From positions 62,001-126,000 of the forward strand of contig JBFMFO010000003.1 in the NCBI GenBank assembly GCA_040754095.1: DNA of 64,000 nt. The letters are read 5' to 3'. Of this stretch, positions 50,573 through 58,958 are shown in pieces. The translations under genes and the position numbers were made by a program. Source of the stretch: QYQD01 sp040754095. GTDB taxonomy: Bacteria > Desulfobacterota > QYQD01. The notes beneath the pieces were generated by a model. It made no database searches and was not told the origin of the DNA. It worked only from the letters and a program-made list of their open reading frames with translations. How positions within the stretch are numbered: position 1 is the first letter of the stretch; each line of letters starts with the position of its first letter.

Positions 50573-51343
50573 GTGAAAACCATTACAGCTAATCTCGCCA
50601 ACCTGGCCATTGTTCTGCACAAGCCACGTTATCCGGAGAATATCGGGGCGGCAGCGCGCTGTGCTCTGAACATGGGCATCTCCAAGATAACGGTGGTGAG
50701 TCCGGCCAATCCGGATAGAGAAAAAATGCTTAAGATGGCTACGCATGAGGCGGCGGGCCTGATTGAAGATATGGAGATCCATGACAGCCTGGACGCGGCC
50801 CTTGCCCCTTTTCAGTATATAGTCGGAACTACGGCCAGGCTGGGCAGACATCGGCAGGCCCTAGAGACGCCGCGGGAACTGGCCGGTCGTATCGTGGACC
50901 TTTCTCAAAATAACTGCGTAGCCCTCCTTTTTGGCCCGGAGAATACAGGCCTGAGCAACGAGGATCTGAGATATTGTCATATTGTGACCACCATACCTAC
51001 AGCCAATTTTGCTTCGCTTAACCTGGCCCAGGCCGTCATGATTGTATGTTACGAGATACTCATGGCCCGTATGGAAGCCACCTCTCGGGATCGTATTACA
51101 CCGCATCTGGCGACTTCTGCAGAGCTGGAGGGGATGTATGCGGATCTGCAGGGGGCGCTGCTCACAATCGGTTTTCTTAAATCTGGGGAGCAGGAATATG
51201 GCCTTAACCAGGTGCGGGCCTTTCTTTCCCGCGTCAAACTTCTCTCACGGGAGACTCAACTCATCCGCGGCCTCTGCCGGCAGCTTAAATGGTTTAAAGG
51301 TAGCATTCAGCAGTCAGCTGTCAGCGATCAGCAAGGCAAGTAA
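50573..51343 (+). CDS. trmJ: TrmJ-type tRNA/rRNA 2'-O-methyltransferase (SpoU family)
   Basis: 256 residues, GTG start. SPOUT knot motifs in order: VLHKPRYPENIGAAARCALN, LLFGPENTGLSNEDL, TANFASLNLAQAVMIVCYEI. A C-terminal helical extension of about 80 residues fits TrmJ, which methylates position 32 of tRNA, better than shorter TrmL. The last 14 residues (GSIQQSAVSDQQGK) are translated from a dispersed CAGCAGTCAGCTGTCAGC repeat, so the native end was probably near KWFK. Likely co-transcribed with rnr. Confidence 0.88.
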   Translation: MKTITANLANLAIVLHKPRYPENIGAAARCALNMGISKITVVSPANPDREKMLKMATHEAAGLIEDMEIHDSLDAALAPFQYIVGTTARLGRHRQALETPRELAGRIVDLSQNNCVALLFGPENTGLSNEDLRYCHIVTTIPTANFASLNLAQAVMIVCYEILMARMEATSRDRITPHLATSAELEGMYADLQGALLTIGFLKSGEQEYGLNQVRAFLSRVKLLSRETQLIRGLCRQLKWFKGSIQQSAVSDQQGK

Positions 51344-51351
51344 AAATTTAT

Positions 51352-51405
51352 GGGTCATAACTAGATGGCAGCACACTTTTTAAAGTGCTGTTCTAGTCAT
51401 GACCC
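51352..51405. terminator. Long imperfect stem-loop between convergent genes (possible bidirectional terminator)
   Basis: GGGTCAT and ATGACCC, ACTAGA and TCTAGT, CAGCAC and GTGCTG pair in order around ACTTTTTAAA. A/T runs flank both sides (TAAAAATTTAT and AATTTATTATTTT). It lies between trmJ (plus) and the TPR lipoprotein (minus). AGCTGATAGC-type units flank it outward as a further inverted pair. Confidence 0.55.
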
Positions 51406-51465
51406 CAATTTATTATTTTCCTCAAAGCTGATAGCTGAAGACTGAAAGCTGAGCGCCCATAAATT

Positions 51466-52413
51466 CTATCTACAGGGCAGATCGAATTCAGGAGATGACA
51501 TCTCTTTAAGTTTTTCTTCAAGATCGGCTATAGGAGATTTGAGATTTCCGGCTTCATCGGCCCTTTTTAGTATTTCAAGCACAAGCGAGGCTTTTTCCTT
51601 GTGTCCGATATTATAACAGACGTTGAAGGCCCTCCAGGCGTATTCAGCGGCCTCAGACCACCTTTCCTGTTTTAGGGTTAACTTGGCCAGCATCTCCAGG
51701 TCAGCAGCGATACCGGGATAATCGAGGTTTTCCTGGTCAAGTTCCAGGGCTTCTACCCATAGGGTTTGGGCCTCCATATAATTTCCCTCAGACATGCGTA
51801 TAAGGCCCAGATTATGGCAGGCTGAAGCCATCCCGGATTTATTATCCCCGGCTTCATATATGGCTATGGCTTTCGATACAGAGTCATTTGCCATGGGAAG
51901 AAGGCCTTTTTGCCAATATAGGTGTCCCATAAGATTGAGGACAAATGCTTGCTGGACATCATCCTTGCCGCGGGTTGCCGCCTGAAAAGCCTCTTCCAGG
52001 TGTCTTTCGGCCTGGCTTGGATTTTCCGCCTTCAGATCAACCGTAGCCAGATTACTGAGACTGAGAGATAGCCCTGCTTCGTTATCCAGATTACGCTGAA
52101 TGCGGGCGGCCAGGGTGAAAAAATCTCCGGCCTCATTGAGCTTGCCGGTATTCAGGGCCAGCATGCCGAGATTGTTATAGTCATAAGCCATGCCGGGAAG
52201 GTTGTCTGTGGACTGGTTAATTCGCAGGGAATCTTCAAATAAGGACAAGGCCCGGCTATAACAACCCTTTTTAAACCAGCGTAATCCCTGATTGGCATAA
52301 TCCAGCGCCTTTTCTTTTTCTAATTCTATAGGCTTCGGCGGCGCGCCTGCACAGCCTGGGAGGCCGGATAACATTAACAGTATGCAGGCTATTATCAGAA
52401 GACAGCGGCGCAT
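51466..52413 (-). CDS. TPR-repeat lipoprotein
   Basis: 315 residues. The signal peptide ends in LSGLPGC, with Cys21 as the likely lipidation site (Pro at -2 is unusual). About six tetratricopeptide units span 35-300, for example ALDYANQGLRWFKKGCYSRA and AYDYNNLGMLALNTGKLNEA. It starts directly after the mlaD-like gene, so it belongs to the lipid-transport operon and may be its outer-membrane partner in place of MlaA (inference). It could also be a general scaffold. Confidence 0.85.
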   Translation of the reverse strand: MRRCLLIIACILLMLSGLPGCAGAPPKPIELEKEKALDYANQGLRWFKKGCYSRALSLFEDSLRINQSTDNLPGMAYDYNNLGMLALNTGKLNEAGDFFTLAARIQRNLDNEAGLSLSLSNLATVDLKAENPSQAERHLEEAFQAATRGKDDVQQAFVLNLMGHLYWQKGLLPMANDSVSKAIAIYEAGDNKSGMASACHNLGLIRMSEGNYMEAQTLWVEALELDQENLDYPGIAADLEMLAKLTLKQERWSEAAEYAWRAFNVCYNIGHKEKASLVLEILKRADEAGNLKSPIADLEEKLKEMSSPEFDLPCR

Positions 52414-53331
52414 TTATCTTACTCCTCTTGTATCCGGCTGAATAATTCCCTTTTCTTTCGGGGGGATGCCGCCTTTAATGAGCGGACTACGTTTGGCGGA
52501 TTCCAGTATCTGGTCCAATTTCTGTAAATTCTCACGCGCTCCCTGGGCAATGGCCGGCGCATCACGACTGGCGGTCTTTATATCATGCAGGATTTTTCTC
52601 ATTTCTTGCATGGCTTCCGGCAGGACCCGGGCGGCTTGCTCTACGCCCTGCGATGTCTTCTCAGCGTTAGCCAGTGTGGTCTCCAGGTGGGCCATTTGCC
52701 GGTCCAGTCTCTCATAAAGGTCATTTTTTACCAGTATGTTCCCCATCCCCTGGCCCCTTTTTATATCATTGGTTATGGCCCGCAGGTCCCAGAGCGTACC
52801 CAATAACGGGCCTTCCGGGTCCTTAAGCTGATCCATCGTCTCCTCGAGGCTGTATAGTATCCGGGTAAGGGCATTGAATTTTTCTTCCAGGTGAAACTCT
52901 TCAGCATAATCACTGAGAGATTTTTTCCTCTTGGAGGGGATGGTTCCCTCTTCAGATATAAGGGGTGACTCCGGCGAACCGGCGGATATAGATATATATT
53001 CGCTGCCAATGAAGGTGGGACTGGCCACGACCGCTACCGAGTCCCGCCTGATCAATTTTGAGTATCCCTTCAGGATTTTGATGGTGACCCCTACCTTGTT
53101 TTGCGGGGTGATCTCTAACGAAGTCACCCGCCCCACATCAGTATTAAATATCTTGACGGTGGCCCCTTCCCTGAGGTTGTAGCCCTCATCAAAGACAATA
53201 TTATAGATGCCATAATCCCTAAACCAGGCCTTACCGCGGCCGATGACGATTACGCTTCCGGTTACTACGATGATGGTAAGGATGAGCAAAGCGCCCACCA
53301 TCTTTTCCATTGTGCTAAACTTCATTTCCAT
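52414..53331 (-). CDS. MlaD/MCE-domain protein
   Basis: About 305 residues from ATG 53331; TTG 53364 is in frame and a GGGGAGG site lies between, at long spacing. One N-terminal membrane helix (about 10-32, VGALLILTIIVVTGSVIV). The MCE/MlaD domain (about 40-130) includes FDEGYNLREGATVKIFNTDV and GRVTSLEI. A long helical C-terminal region (about 165-285) probably forms a tube or stalk. It is the periplasmic lipid-binding part of an Mla-type transporter with MlaE at 54330. Confidence 0.9.
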   Translation of the reverse strand: MEMKFSTMEKMVGALLILTIIVVTGSVIVIGRGKAWFRDYGIYNIVFDEGYNLREGATVKIFNTDVGRVTSLEITPQNKVGVTIKILKGYSKLIRRDSVAVVASPTFIGSEYISISAGSPESPLISEEGTIPSKRKKSLSDYAEEFHLEEKFNALTRILYSLEETMDQLKDPEGPLLGTLWDLRAITNDIKRGQGMGNILVKNDLYERLDRQMAHLETTLANAEKTSQGVEQAARVLPEAMQEMRKILHDIKTASRDAPAIAQGARENLQKLDQILESAKRSPLIKGGIPPKEKGIIQPDTRGVR

Positions 53332-53461
53332 GATCGGATGCTGTTCCTCCCCGGATATTATCAAAACCTAACCACAGAACACAGAGAAACTATAACGTAC
53401 TAATGAGTTCAAAGTTTAAAGTTCAAAGTTAAAATCAATGCCAAATGCCAAAGCTCAAAAC

Positions 53462-53556
53462 GTCACTCGTCACTGGTCATTAGTCATTGGTTAAGTTGGG
53501 AGAAAGATAGACCCCTTTTACCAGTGACAAATGACTCTTGACTAATGACTAATGAC
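53462..53556. repeat. GTCATTAGTCA-armed hairpin repeat in the Mla operon
   Basis: The left arm GTCACTCGTCACTGGTCATT faces the right arm CCAGTGACAAATGACTCTTG, continuing ACTAATGACTAATGAC. It lies in the 286-base gap between the ATPase-like gene and mlaD and would be transcribed with them. Confidence 0.7.
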
Positions 53557-53617
53557 TTCTACTTTTGTCATTTGGAACTTACGTAAAACCCTCTGTGGTT
53601 GTTTTTCACGAAAGTTT

Positions 53618-54322
53618 TTACATTACCCTCTCCGAGCCAGGATTTTCTCCGGCCAGCCTCCCCTCTTCCAGGGTATATGAGCGACTGATGAGTGCGGACA
53701 GGGAGGCGAATGAGGCAGCGCTTGTGGAGGCGACCAGCAGGGAGCTGCCCATCTCCTGCAGGCATTTTCCTGCATAGGATATAAGCAGGGTCTGTCCTTC
53801 TGTAGAAAGGGTATCGATTATTCTGTCCAATAGTATCAGGATAGGTTTTTTGGCCAGCTCCCGGGCGCATACTGCCCGTTTAAATATCTCCGCATTAACC
53901 TCTGTGGGATGCAGGTCTTTATAATCATTGACCTGGAAATAGGTTAAGAGCCTTTCTCCTTCTTCCCAAACATCGTGCAGTGATCTGTTTTCGTAGTAGG
54001 CCCATCCTAGGGATACGTTTTGTAATAAGGTGAGATTGCTTATCAGGGCCGTATCCTCGGCTACGTAAGCAATCTTTCGGCGCAGGGAAAGAAGGTCTAT
54101 TTCCCTGTCAAAAGGTACGGGTATCCCATCCAGGTAGATTTCTCCCTGCGTTGGTTCCAGCAAAGTGGCGCATATCTGGAGCAACTCAGCGCCGGACAGG
54201 CCGGTTGGGTCACAGAGACCTATCCCTTCGCCAGATTGTACGGCCAGGTTAACCCCCTGCAGTATATTTTTCCCGTTATCTTTATACCATACATTATTTA
54301 TGTGGAGGCGAATTGCGGCCAT
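53618..54322 (-). CDS. ABC transporter ATPase homologue lacking catalytic motifs (MlaF-like)
   Basis: 234 residues with the full fold and length of an ABC ATPase, e.g. LRRKIAYVAEDTALISNLTL in the Q-loop region, but with every catalytic motif altered. Walker A, normally GPSGSGKST, reads CDPTGLSGAE (37-46), without Gly-Lys-Ser/Thr. The Q-loop Gln is replaced. The LSGGQ signature is replaced by PTEVNAEIFKRA. Walker B ends LLDR (no Glu after Asp). The switch His is absent (VASTSAAS). The frame is uninterrupted, so this is not a simple pseudogene. It follows the MlaE permease by seven bases. It may have a structural role, or another ATPase may power the permease. Confidence 0.85.
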   Translation of the reverse strand: MAAIRLHINNVWYKDNGKNILQGVNLAVQSGEGIGLCDPTGLSGAELLQICATLLEPTQGEIYLDGIPVPFDREIDLLSLRRKIAYVAEDTALISNLTLLQNVSLGWAYYENRSLHDVWEEGERLLTYFQVNDYKDLHPTEVNAEIFKRAVCARELAKKPILILLDRIIDTLSTEGQTLLISYAGKCLQEMGSSLLVASTSAASFASLSALISRSYTLEEGRLAGENPGSERVM

Positions 54323-54329
54323 CTTCCAA

Positions 54330-55154
54330 TCACAGGTAAAAAAAGGTGGATATGAGGACGTTCAGGACAAAACAATACACCAGACATTGTACAGCGGCCC
54401 GGGCGGTGACCTGTGGCACTTCAGTGATAGCCTTTTTAGCCAGACCGCCCTGGTAAGTACAGACCAGAGATATAATGAGGCCGAAGAAAAGGGCCTTGAC
54501 AAATCCTATAATGACATCAAACCCTGTAATAGCCCGGTAGAATGAAGGAAGTAAGACAGAAAACGGCGTTCCTGTGAATATCCAGGCGAATAAGTATCCC
54601 CCGGTAATAGCTACAGCGTCGAAGCAAACAAAAAGGCAGATGATAGCCAGTATTACTCCCAAGACACGGGGCAGAACTATAAGGTGCAGGGGGTCTATTC
54701 CCAGCATACGGAGCGCGCGCATTTCTTTAAGGACATGCATATAACCTATCTCTACCGACATGGACATCCCGGAGCGAAGTATGACGACCAGCGTGGTCAT
54801 CAGCGGCCCAATTTCCCGTATGACTACGGCTACAAGTAATGTGCCCAGGAACTCTTCACTCCCGACCCTGGTCAGTTGTCCCAGGGATTGAACGATAACC
54901 AAAAAACCGAAAATAAGGGCCACGAGGCTTATGATACCCAGAGACTGAACCCCTGTAAAATATATCTGTTGTATGATAGCTTGTCTAATCAGTCGCCGCC
55001 CTGTCTTATGTTCTTTGAATAAGATATAGATGAGGCGGGTGAGAAGGCCCACAACATTGCTTAAATGCCGTATTCTTTCTACTATACTGCGGCCGAGGCA
55101 GCCAAGGAGCCACCCGGGAGATAGTCCGGATATGTTGCCTTGATACCCGCCCAT
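54330..55154 (-). CDS. MlaE-family lipid transport permease
   Basis: 274 residues with five or six membrane helices. Conserved MlaE region: IFGFLVIVQSLGQLTRVGSE, VVIREIGPLMTTLVVILRSG, then LKEMRALRMLGIDPLHLIVLP, and the C-terminal SLVCTYQGGLAKKAITEVPQ. The usual GAxIAAELG segment reads SGMSMSVEIGYMHV, a noticeable change. It forms the inner-membrane channel of an Mla-type phospholipid transporter with the MCE protein encoded downstream. Confidence 0.92.
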   Translation of the reverse strand: MGGYQGNISGLSPGWLLGCLGRSIVERIRHLSNVVGLLTRLIYILFKEHKTGRRLIRQAIIQQIYFTGVQSLGIISLVALIFGFLVIVQSLGQLTRVGSEEFLGTLLVAVVIREIGPLMTTLVVILRSGMSMSVEIGYMHVLKEMRALRMLGIDPLHLIVLPRVLGVILAIICLFVCFDAVAITGGYLFAWIFTGTPFSVLLPSFYRAITGFDVIIGFVKALFFGLIISLVCTYQGGLAKKAITEVPQVTARAAVQCLVYCFVLNVLISTFFYL

Positions 55155-55159
55155 TTTCT

Positions 55160-55492
55160 TTATGCCCGGATGCCTTTTTCTGACAGCATTTTTTCCGCAA
55201 ATCCCAGGATAAAATCTCTTTGTGCCTTACCGGCATATTGGATACAGTCGCAGTGAAGAGTCTGCTTGCTGCGTATGAGAAATTCTAACTTGACGCAATC
55301 CTCTCCGACCTCGATAGAGAAACAAAAGGGCTTGCAATTTTCGTGGGTGTATTGCACCTCAGCCAGCAGGTCATCCGGGAGGTCAACCCAGAACAGACCC
55401 TCTACAGAGGACAGTTGGGCATGCTCCCGGAGATATTCCACAATCTGTTCGACTTGTTTTTTATCCAGTTCATCAATCAGATATTGCCGCAC
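55160..55492 (-). CDS. Conserved hypothetical protein, unknown function
   Basis: About 110 residues from GTG 55492, six bases after GGGAG; the frame opens at 55579, but the first 20 or so codons lie in a dispersed AAATCCAAATATC repeat. It starts VRQYLIDELDKKQVEQIVEY and continues with alternating beta and helix, with cysteines in YTHENCKPFCF and LHCDCIQYAGK. I do not recognise the family. It ends six bases before the MlaE start, so it is probably the first gene of the lipid-transport operon. Confidence 0.7.
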   Translation of the reverse strand: MRQYLIDELDKKQVEQIVEYLREHAQLSSVEGLFWVDLPDDLLAEVQYTHENCKPFCFSIEVGEDCVKLEFLIRSKQTLHCDCIQYAGKAQRDFILGFAEKMLSEKGIRA

Positions 55493-55634
55493 TAAAAGCT
55501 CCCTTACCGCAAAAAATCCTAAACCCTGTTCCCCATTTTCAAATGACAAAATCCAGGTTTGATATTTGGATTTAGTCACTGGTCATTAGTCATTGGTCAA
55601 TGGTCATCAGCTATCAGCCATGAGCTATGAGCTA

Positions 55635-58034
55635 TTATTTCTCTTCCTTCATGAAGGCCTTTACATGTTCGGCCATCTTTTTCAGATTTTGATCCACCCG
55701 GCAGAATACGGTTCCCTCGTCATAGGTCCCGTCTTCTTTCCGCTTGCCGGCCTCCATGCCGGTAAGGATCTCGATGCCTTCTTCCACTGTGGAAATGGGA
55801 TAGATATAGAATTTGCCCTCCCGGACCGCCTCCACCACGTCTTTTCGTAGCATCAAATCCTTTACATTTCGTTCCGGAATAATTACCCCCTGTTCGCCGG
55901 TCAGGCCCAGGGCCTTGCACACCTCGTAAAAACCTTCGACTTTTCGTGTAACTCCGCCGACGGGCAAGATTTCCCCTTTTTGGCTTACTGCCCCGGTGAC
56001 GGCTATGCCTTGATAGATCGGCACATCCGCCAGGCTGGAGAGCAAGGCAAAGAGTTCTGCCCCGGATGCAGAGTCGCCTTCGACCAGGCCGTAGCTTTGC
56101 TCGAAACAAAGCGTGGCGGATAAAGTCAATGGTTTGTCATGGGCAAATTTTTCTTTCAGGTATCCACCGAGGATCATAACCCCTTTGGTATGGATACGCC
56201 CGCTCAGCTCGGCTTCGCGGTCAATGGTTACGACCCCTTCCTTGCCGATGGAGACATTAGCGGTAATACGGGTCGGCCTTCCGAACGTATAATCGCCAAG
56301 GTCATATACTGAAAGTCCGTTTACTTGCCCGCTTATGCGGCCGTCAGTCTGGATCTTTATGGTTCCTTTGGCTATGGCTTCTTGTACTTTTTCTTCATAG
56401 AGATTGGAGCGATATCTCTTCTCGGTGATGGCTTTTTCGACGTGGTCAGCCGTGATATATTCCTTTTTATCTTCAGTGGCCCAGAAGTGGGCTTCCTTGA
56501 CTATGTCATATATTTCCGCAAGCTCCAGGGTCAGCTTGTTCTTATCGCCGGACAATTCCGAGCTGTATTCGATGAGGCGGGCCACGCCGGTCTTATGCAG
56601 GGGCCTGAGATTTTGTTTATAAACCATGGTCTTTAAGCAGCTTATAAACTGCTCCAGCTTGGCCGGTTGATTGTCCATTTCCACGTCAAGATGCGCCTTG
56701 ACCTTGAACAACTCTCTGAATGCCTCGTCATAATTGTAAAGTAAGTAATAGATATATGGATCACCGATGAGGATGGTTTTTACCCGCAGCGGGACAGGTT
56801 CCGGCTTGAGGGTTTTGGTTGTGATGTAACCAAATTGTTCGGCGAGGCCCTCGATGCGTATTTCCTTATTTTTTATAGTCCTTTTCAGCGCCTCATAGGA
56901 AAAAAACCACTTCAAGAGATCCAGCACCTTGATAATTAAATACCCTCCATTGGCTTGGTGCAGGGCGCCGGGCTTGATCATGGTGAAGTCGGTGAAAAGG
57001 GCGCCGAATTGGGCCTTGTACTCTATGGTTCCAAAGAGGTTCGGATAGTTGGGATTGGTGCAATAGACCACCGGGGCCCCTTTAAGTTTCGAATTATCTA
57101 TGAGCACATTGACCTCATAGCGCGTAAATGACGGGGCGGGAGCAGCTATTGGGAACGGCCCGGCAGGCGCGGCCTTTTGTTTAAAGTCATCTATATGCTT
57201 GACCACGTCATCCTGTACATCCTGCAGGTAGGTGACTACGGCCGGATACGATCTGTATTTTTCTTTGAGGTCATCGATAAAATGGCCTACGGCCTGGAGA
57301 GTTACGTCTCTATCCAACCCCTTTAACTCGGTGCGAAATTCCTTTTCCATCTGTTGTATCTTGTGAGCGGCAATGTTCATTTCTTTTTGCAGGGCCTCGC
57401 TTTTAGCCCGGAGCCCGGCCCTCTGCCCGTCAGAAAGGGCTTTGATATCCTCCTGCGCGAGGGGTGTCCCATCTTCTTTGGCCGGGATGACCATCATGCC
57501 GCCTTGATCTACATTCAGGGCAAAACCTTCCTGCCTGGCCCGTTCTTCCAGTTCTTCAAAGATTTTTGCCCGGCGAGCGTTAAAGCCCTTAACAATTTCT
57601 TCCTTGCGCGTCAGATAGTATTCACTTCCAAAGACCTCAGGTATCTGCATCTTGAGATTTTCGATGAGTTCTTCCATATCCTTCTGAAATTCTCTGCCCT
57701 CGCCTACCGGAAGTTCTATAGCTATCGGCTTGTCCGGTTCCTTGAAATTATGCACATAACAACAATCGGGAGGCACATCCTGTTTGTCGGCTATATCTTC
57801 CAGAAAGGATTTGACGATGTAGCTCATGCCCGTATTCGGAGCGCCGGCCATATAAACATTATATTCCAGGTCTGACATCTTAATGCCGAACTTCAGGGCA
57901 TTAACCGCGCGTTCCTGGCCTATAACGCCATTTTTCAGGGTAAGCACTTCGTCTGTGGTGGTAAACCCAAGGGTTTCCGGATCACAGGTCCTTCTCAATT
58001 CGTGAATAGACGCTTCTTTAAATTTTTTCGCCAT
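55635..58034 (-). CDS. Lon-like protease (AAA_32 / S16 family)
   Basis: 799 residues. The N-terminal AAA-type part (about 10-500) includes VIGQERAVNALKFGIKMSDL, long coiled coils (about 205-245) and ANGGYLIIKVLDLLKWF. The C-terminal Lon-type proteolytic domain (about 570-770) has the catalytic Ser in VEGDSASGAELFALLSSLAD and the catalytic Lys in VGGVTRKVEGFYEV, the Lon Ser-Lys dyad. The Walker A position reads AGAPNTGMSY, with Met where Lys is expected; related LonB/LonC-like proteins also have weak ATPase motifs. Likely degrades damaged or regulatory proteins. No signal peptide. Confidence 0.92.
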   Translation of the reverse strand: MAKKFKEASIHELRRTCDPETLGFTTTDEVLTLKNGVIGQERAVNALKFGIKMSDLEYNVYMAGAPNTGMSYIVKSFLEDIADKQDVPPDCCYVHNFKEPDKPIAIELPVGEGREFQKDMEELIENLKMQIPEVFGSEYYLTRKEEIVKGFNARRAKIFEELEERARQEGFALNVDQGGMMVIPAKEDGTPLAQEDIKALSDGQRAGLRAKSEALQKEMNIAAHKIQQMEKEFRTELKGLDRDVTLQAVGHFIDDLKEKYRSYPAVVTYLQDVQDDVVKHIDDFKQKAAPAGPFPIAAPAPSFTRYEVNVLIDNSKLKGAPVVYCTNPNYPNLFGTIEYKAQFGALFTDFTMIKPGALHQANGGYLIIKVLDLLKWFFSYEALKRTIKNKEIRIEGLAEQFGYITTKTLKPEPVPLRVKTILIGDPYIYYLLYNYDEAFRELFKVKAHLDVEMDNQPAKLEQFISCLKTMVYKQNLRPLHKTGVARLIEYSSELSGDKNKLTLELAEIYDIVKEAHFWATEDKKEYITADHVEKAITEKRYRSNLYEEKVQEAIAKGTIKIQTDGRISGQVNGLSVYDLGDYTFGRPTRITANVSIGKEGVVTIDREAELSGRIHTKGVMILGGYLKEKFAHDKPLTLSATLCFEQSYGLVEGDSASGAELFALLSSLADVPIYQGIAVTGAVSQKGEILPVGGVTRKVEGFYEVCKALGLTGEQGVIIPERNVKDLMLRKDVVEAVREGKFYIYPISTVEEGIEILTGMEAGKRKEDGTYDEGTVFCRVDQNLKKMAEHVKAFMKEEK

Positions 58035-58117
58035 AAGCCGTTCCGTGTAAGAGAATTAGTCTGTCAGGATGCTTTACTCTACATGAAAAACGATATGGTT
58101 GGCAAGTGAAAACGTTT

Positions 58118-58247
58118 TCCCTGATCACCAGCAAGACATCATCTGCAGCGTTGACTTCGATCGCTCCTCCTTGCGGCGTATTGCTCCATACGCCTCAGTC
58201 GTCGCTCCTCGGCGCCTTGCATCTAATATCTTGCTGGTGATCAGGGA
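58118..58247. repeat. 130-bp element with perfect 19-bp inverted ends
   Basis: TCCCTGATCACCAGCAAGA (58118-58136) and TCTTGCTGGTGATCAGGGA (58229-58247) match perfectly. The core has TCGATCGCTCCTCCTTGCGG and its imperfect mirror AGTCGTCGCTCCTCGGCGCC around GCGTATTGCTCCATACGC, so it can fold into a long branched hairpin. Nothing else is seen in the 58035-58357 gap. Confidence 0.8.
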
Positions 58248-58357
58248 TATCCCATAACCTGCTGATGTTAATTTTGATAGCCAAATTAAACGGCGGATTC
58301 GGGTGTTATATTAGCGTATAGCGGGTAGGGGGAGGGGCCGGGAAGGTGGTCTTTTAA

Positions 58358-58912
58358 TCACGACTTTTTGTTCCATAGGTCCGTAAAATATTTGACCTGG
58401 CAACTGTGCTCTACGGACGAAAGAACCACAAATGCCTCATCGACCGTGTTTCCCCGGGCAAAGACGCCGTGTCCTCTGACCAGAACAGCTTTGTGATCGC
58501 ACAGGGCCGCGGCTGCACTTTGGGCCAGCCCTCTGGACCCTACGCCTCCCTGAACAATGGGTATTTCGTGGAGTAGATAAACGCTTTCTGAATCCTCGGG
58601 GCGCAGCTCGGTTCCGGCCGGGTACAAGAGAGACAGGACTACAGCGAATTCAGAGTGGCCATGTAAGATAGCGAGAGCCGAGGTTCCCTTGTAGATTTCC
58701 CTGTGGACGACCAGTTCGGTTGAGGCTATCATATCCAGTGAAGACGGCCCGGAAAGGGAAACCTCCACAATCTGGCCTTCCAGTTCGTCGAGCATGCTCC
58801 CGGTCGTGCTTATCAGGATCCGGTCCCCGATACGCTTACTGACGTTGCCGAAATGCGAATGTGCCAGCCTTTGGGCGACCATTTTCTTCCCGTATTTGAT
58901 TAACTCTTCCAT
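58358..58912 (-). CDS. Class II aldolase/adducin family protein
   Basis: 184 residues. Resembles L-fuculose-phosphate aldolase: RLAHSHFGNVSKRIGDRILI at the N-terminus, STTGSMLDEL, and zinc ligands His84/His86 in AILHGHSEFAVV and His148 in LVRGHGVFARG, with Glu66 in STELVVH as the likely catalytic acid. Substrate unknown. It starts 46 bases after the AOR gene ends in the same direction, so an aldehyde made by this aldolase could be oxidised by AOR (inference). Also possible: a sugar-phosphate epimerase, which shares the fold. Confidence 0.88.
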   Translation of the reverse strand: MEELIKYGKKMVAQRLAHSHFGNVSKRIGDRILISTTGSMLDELEGQIVEVSLSGPSSLDMIASTELVVHREIYKGTSALAILHGHSEFAVVLSLLYPAGTELRPEDSESVYLLHEIPIVQGGVGSRGLAQSAAAALCDHKAVLVRGHGVFARGNTVDEAFVVLSSVEHSCQVKYFTDLWNKKS

Positions 58913-58958
58913 GGCTAGGACAATCCTTACGGCCTCAAAAAGTCCATCTGCTGCGCGG

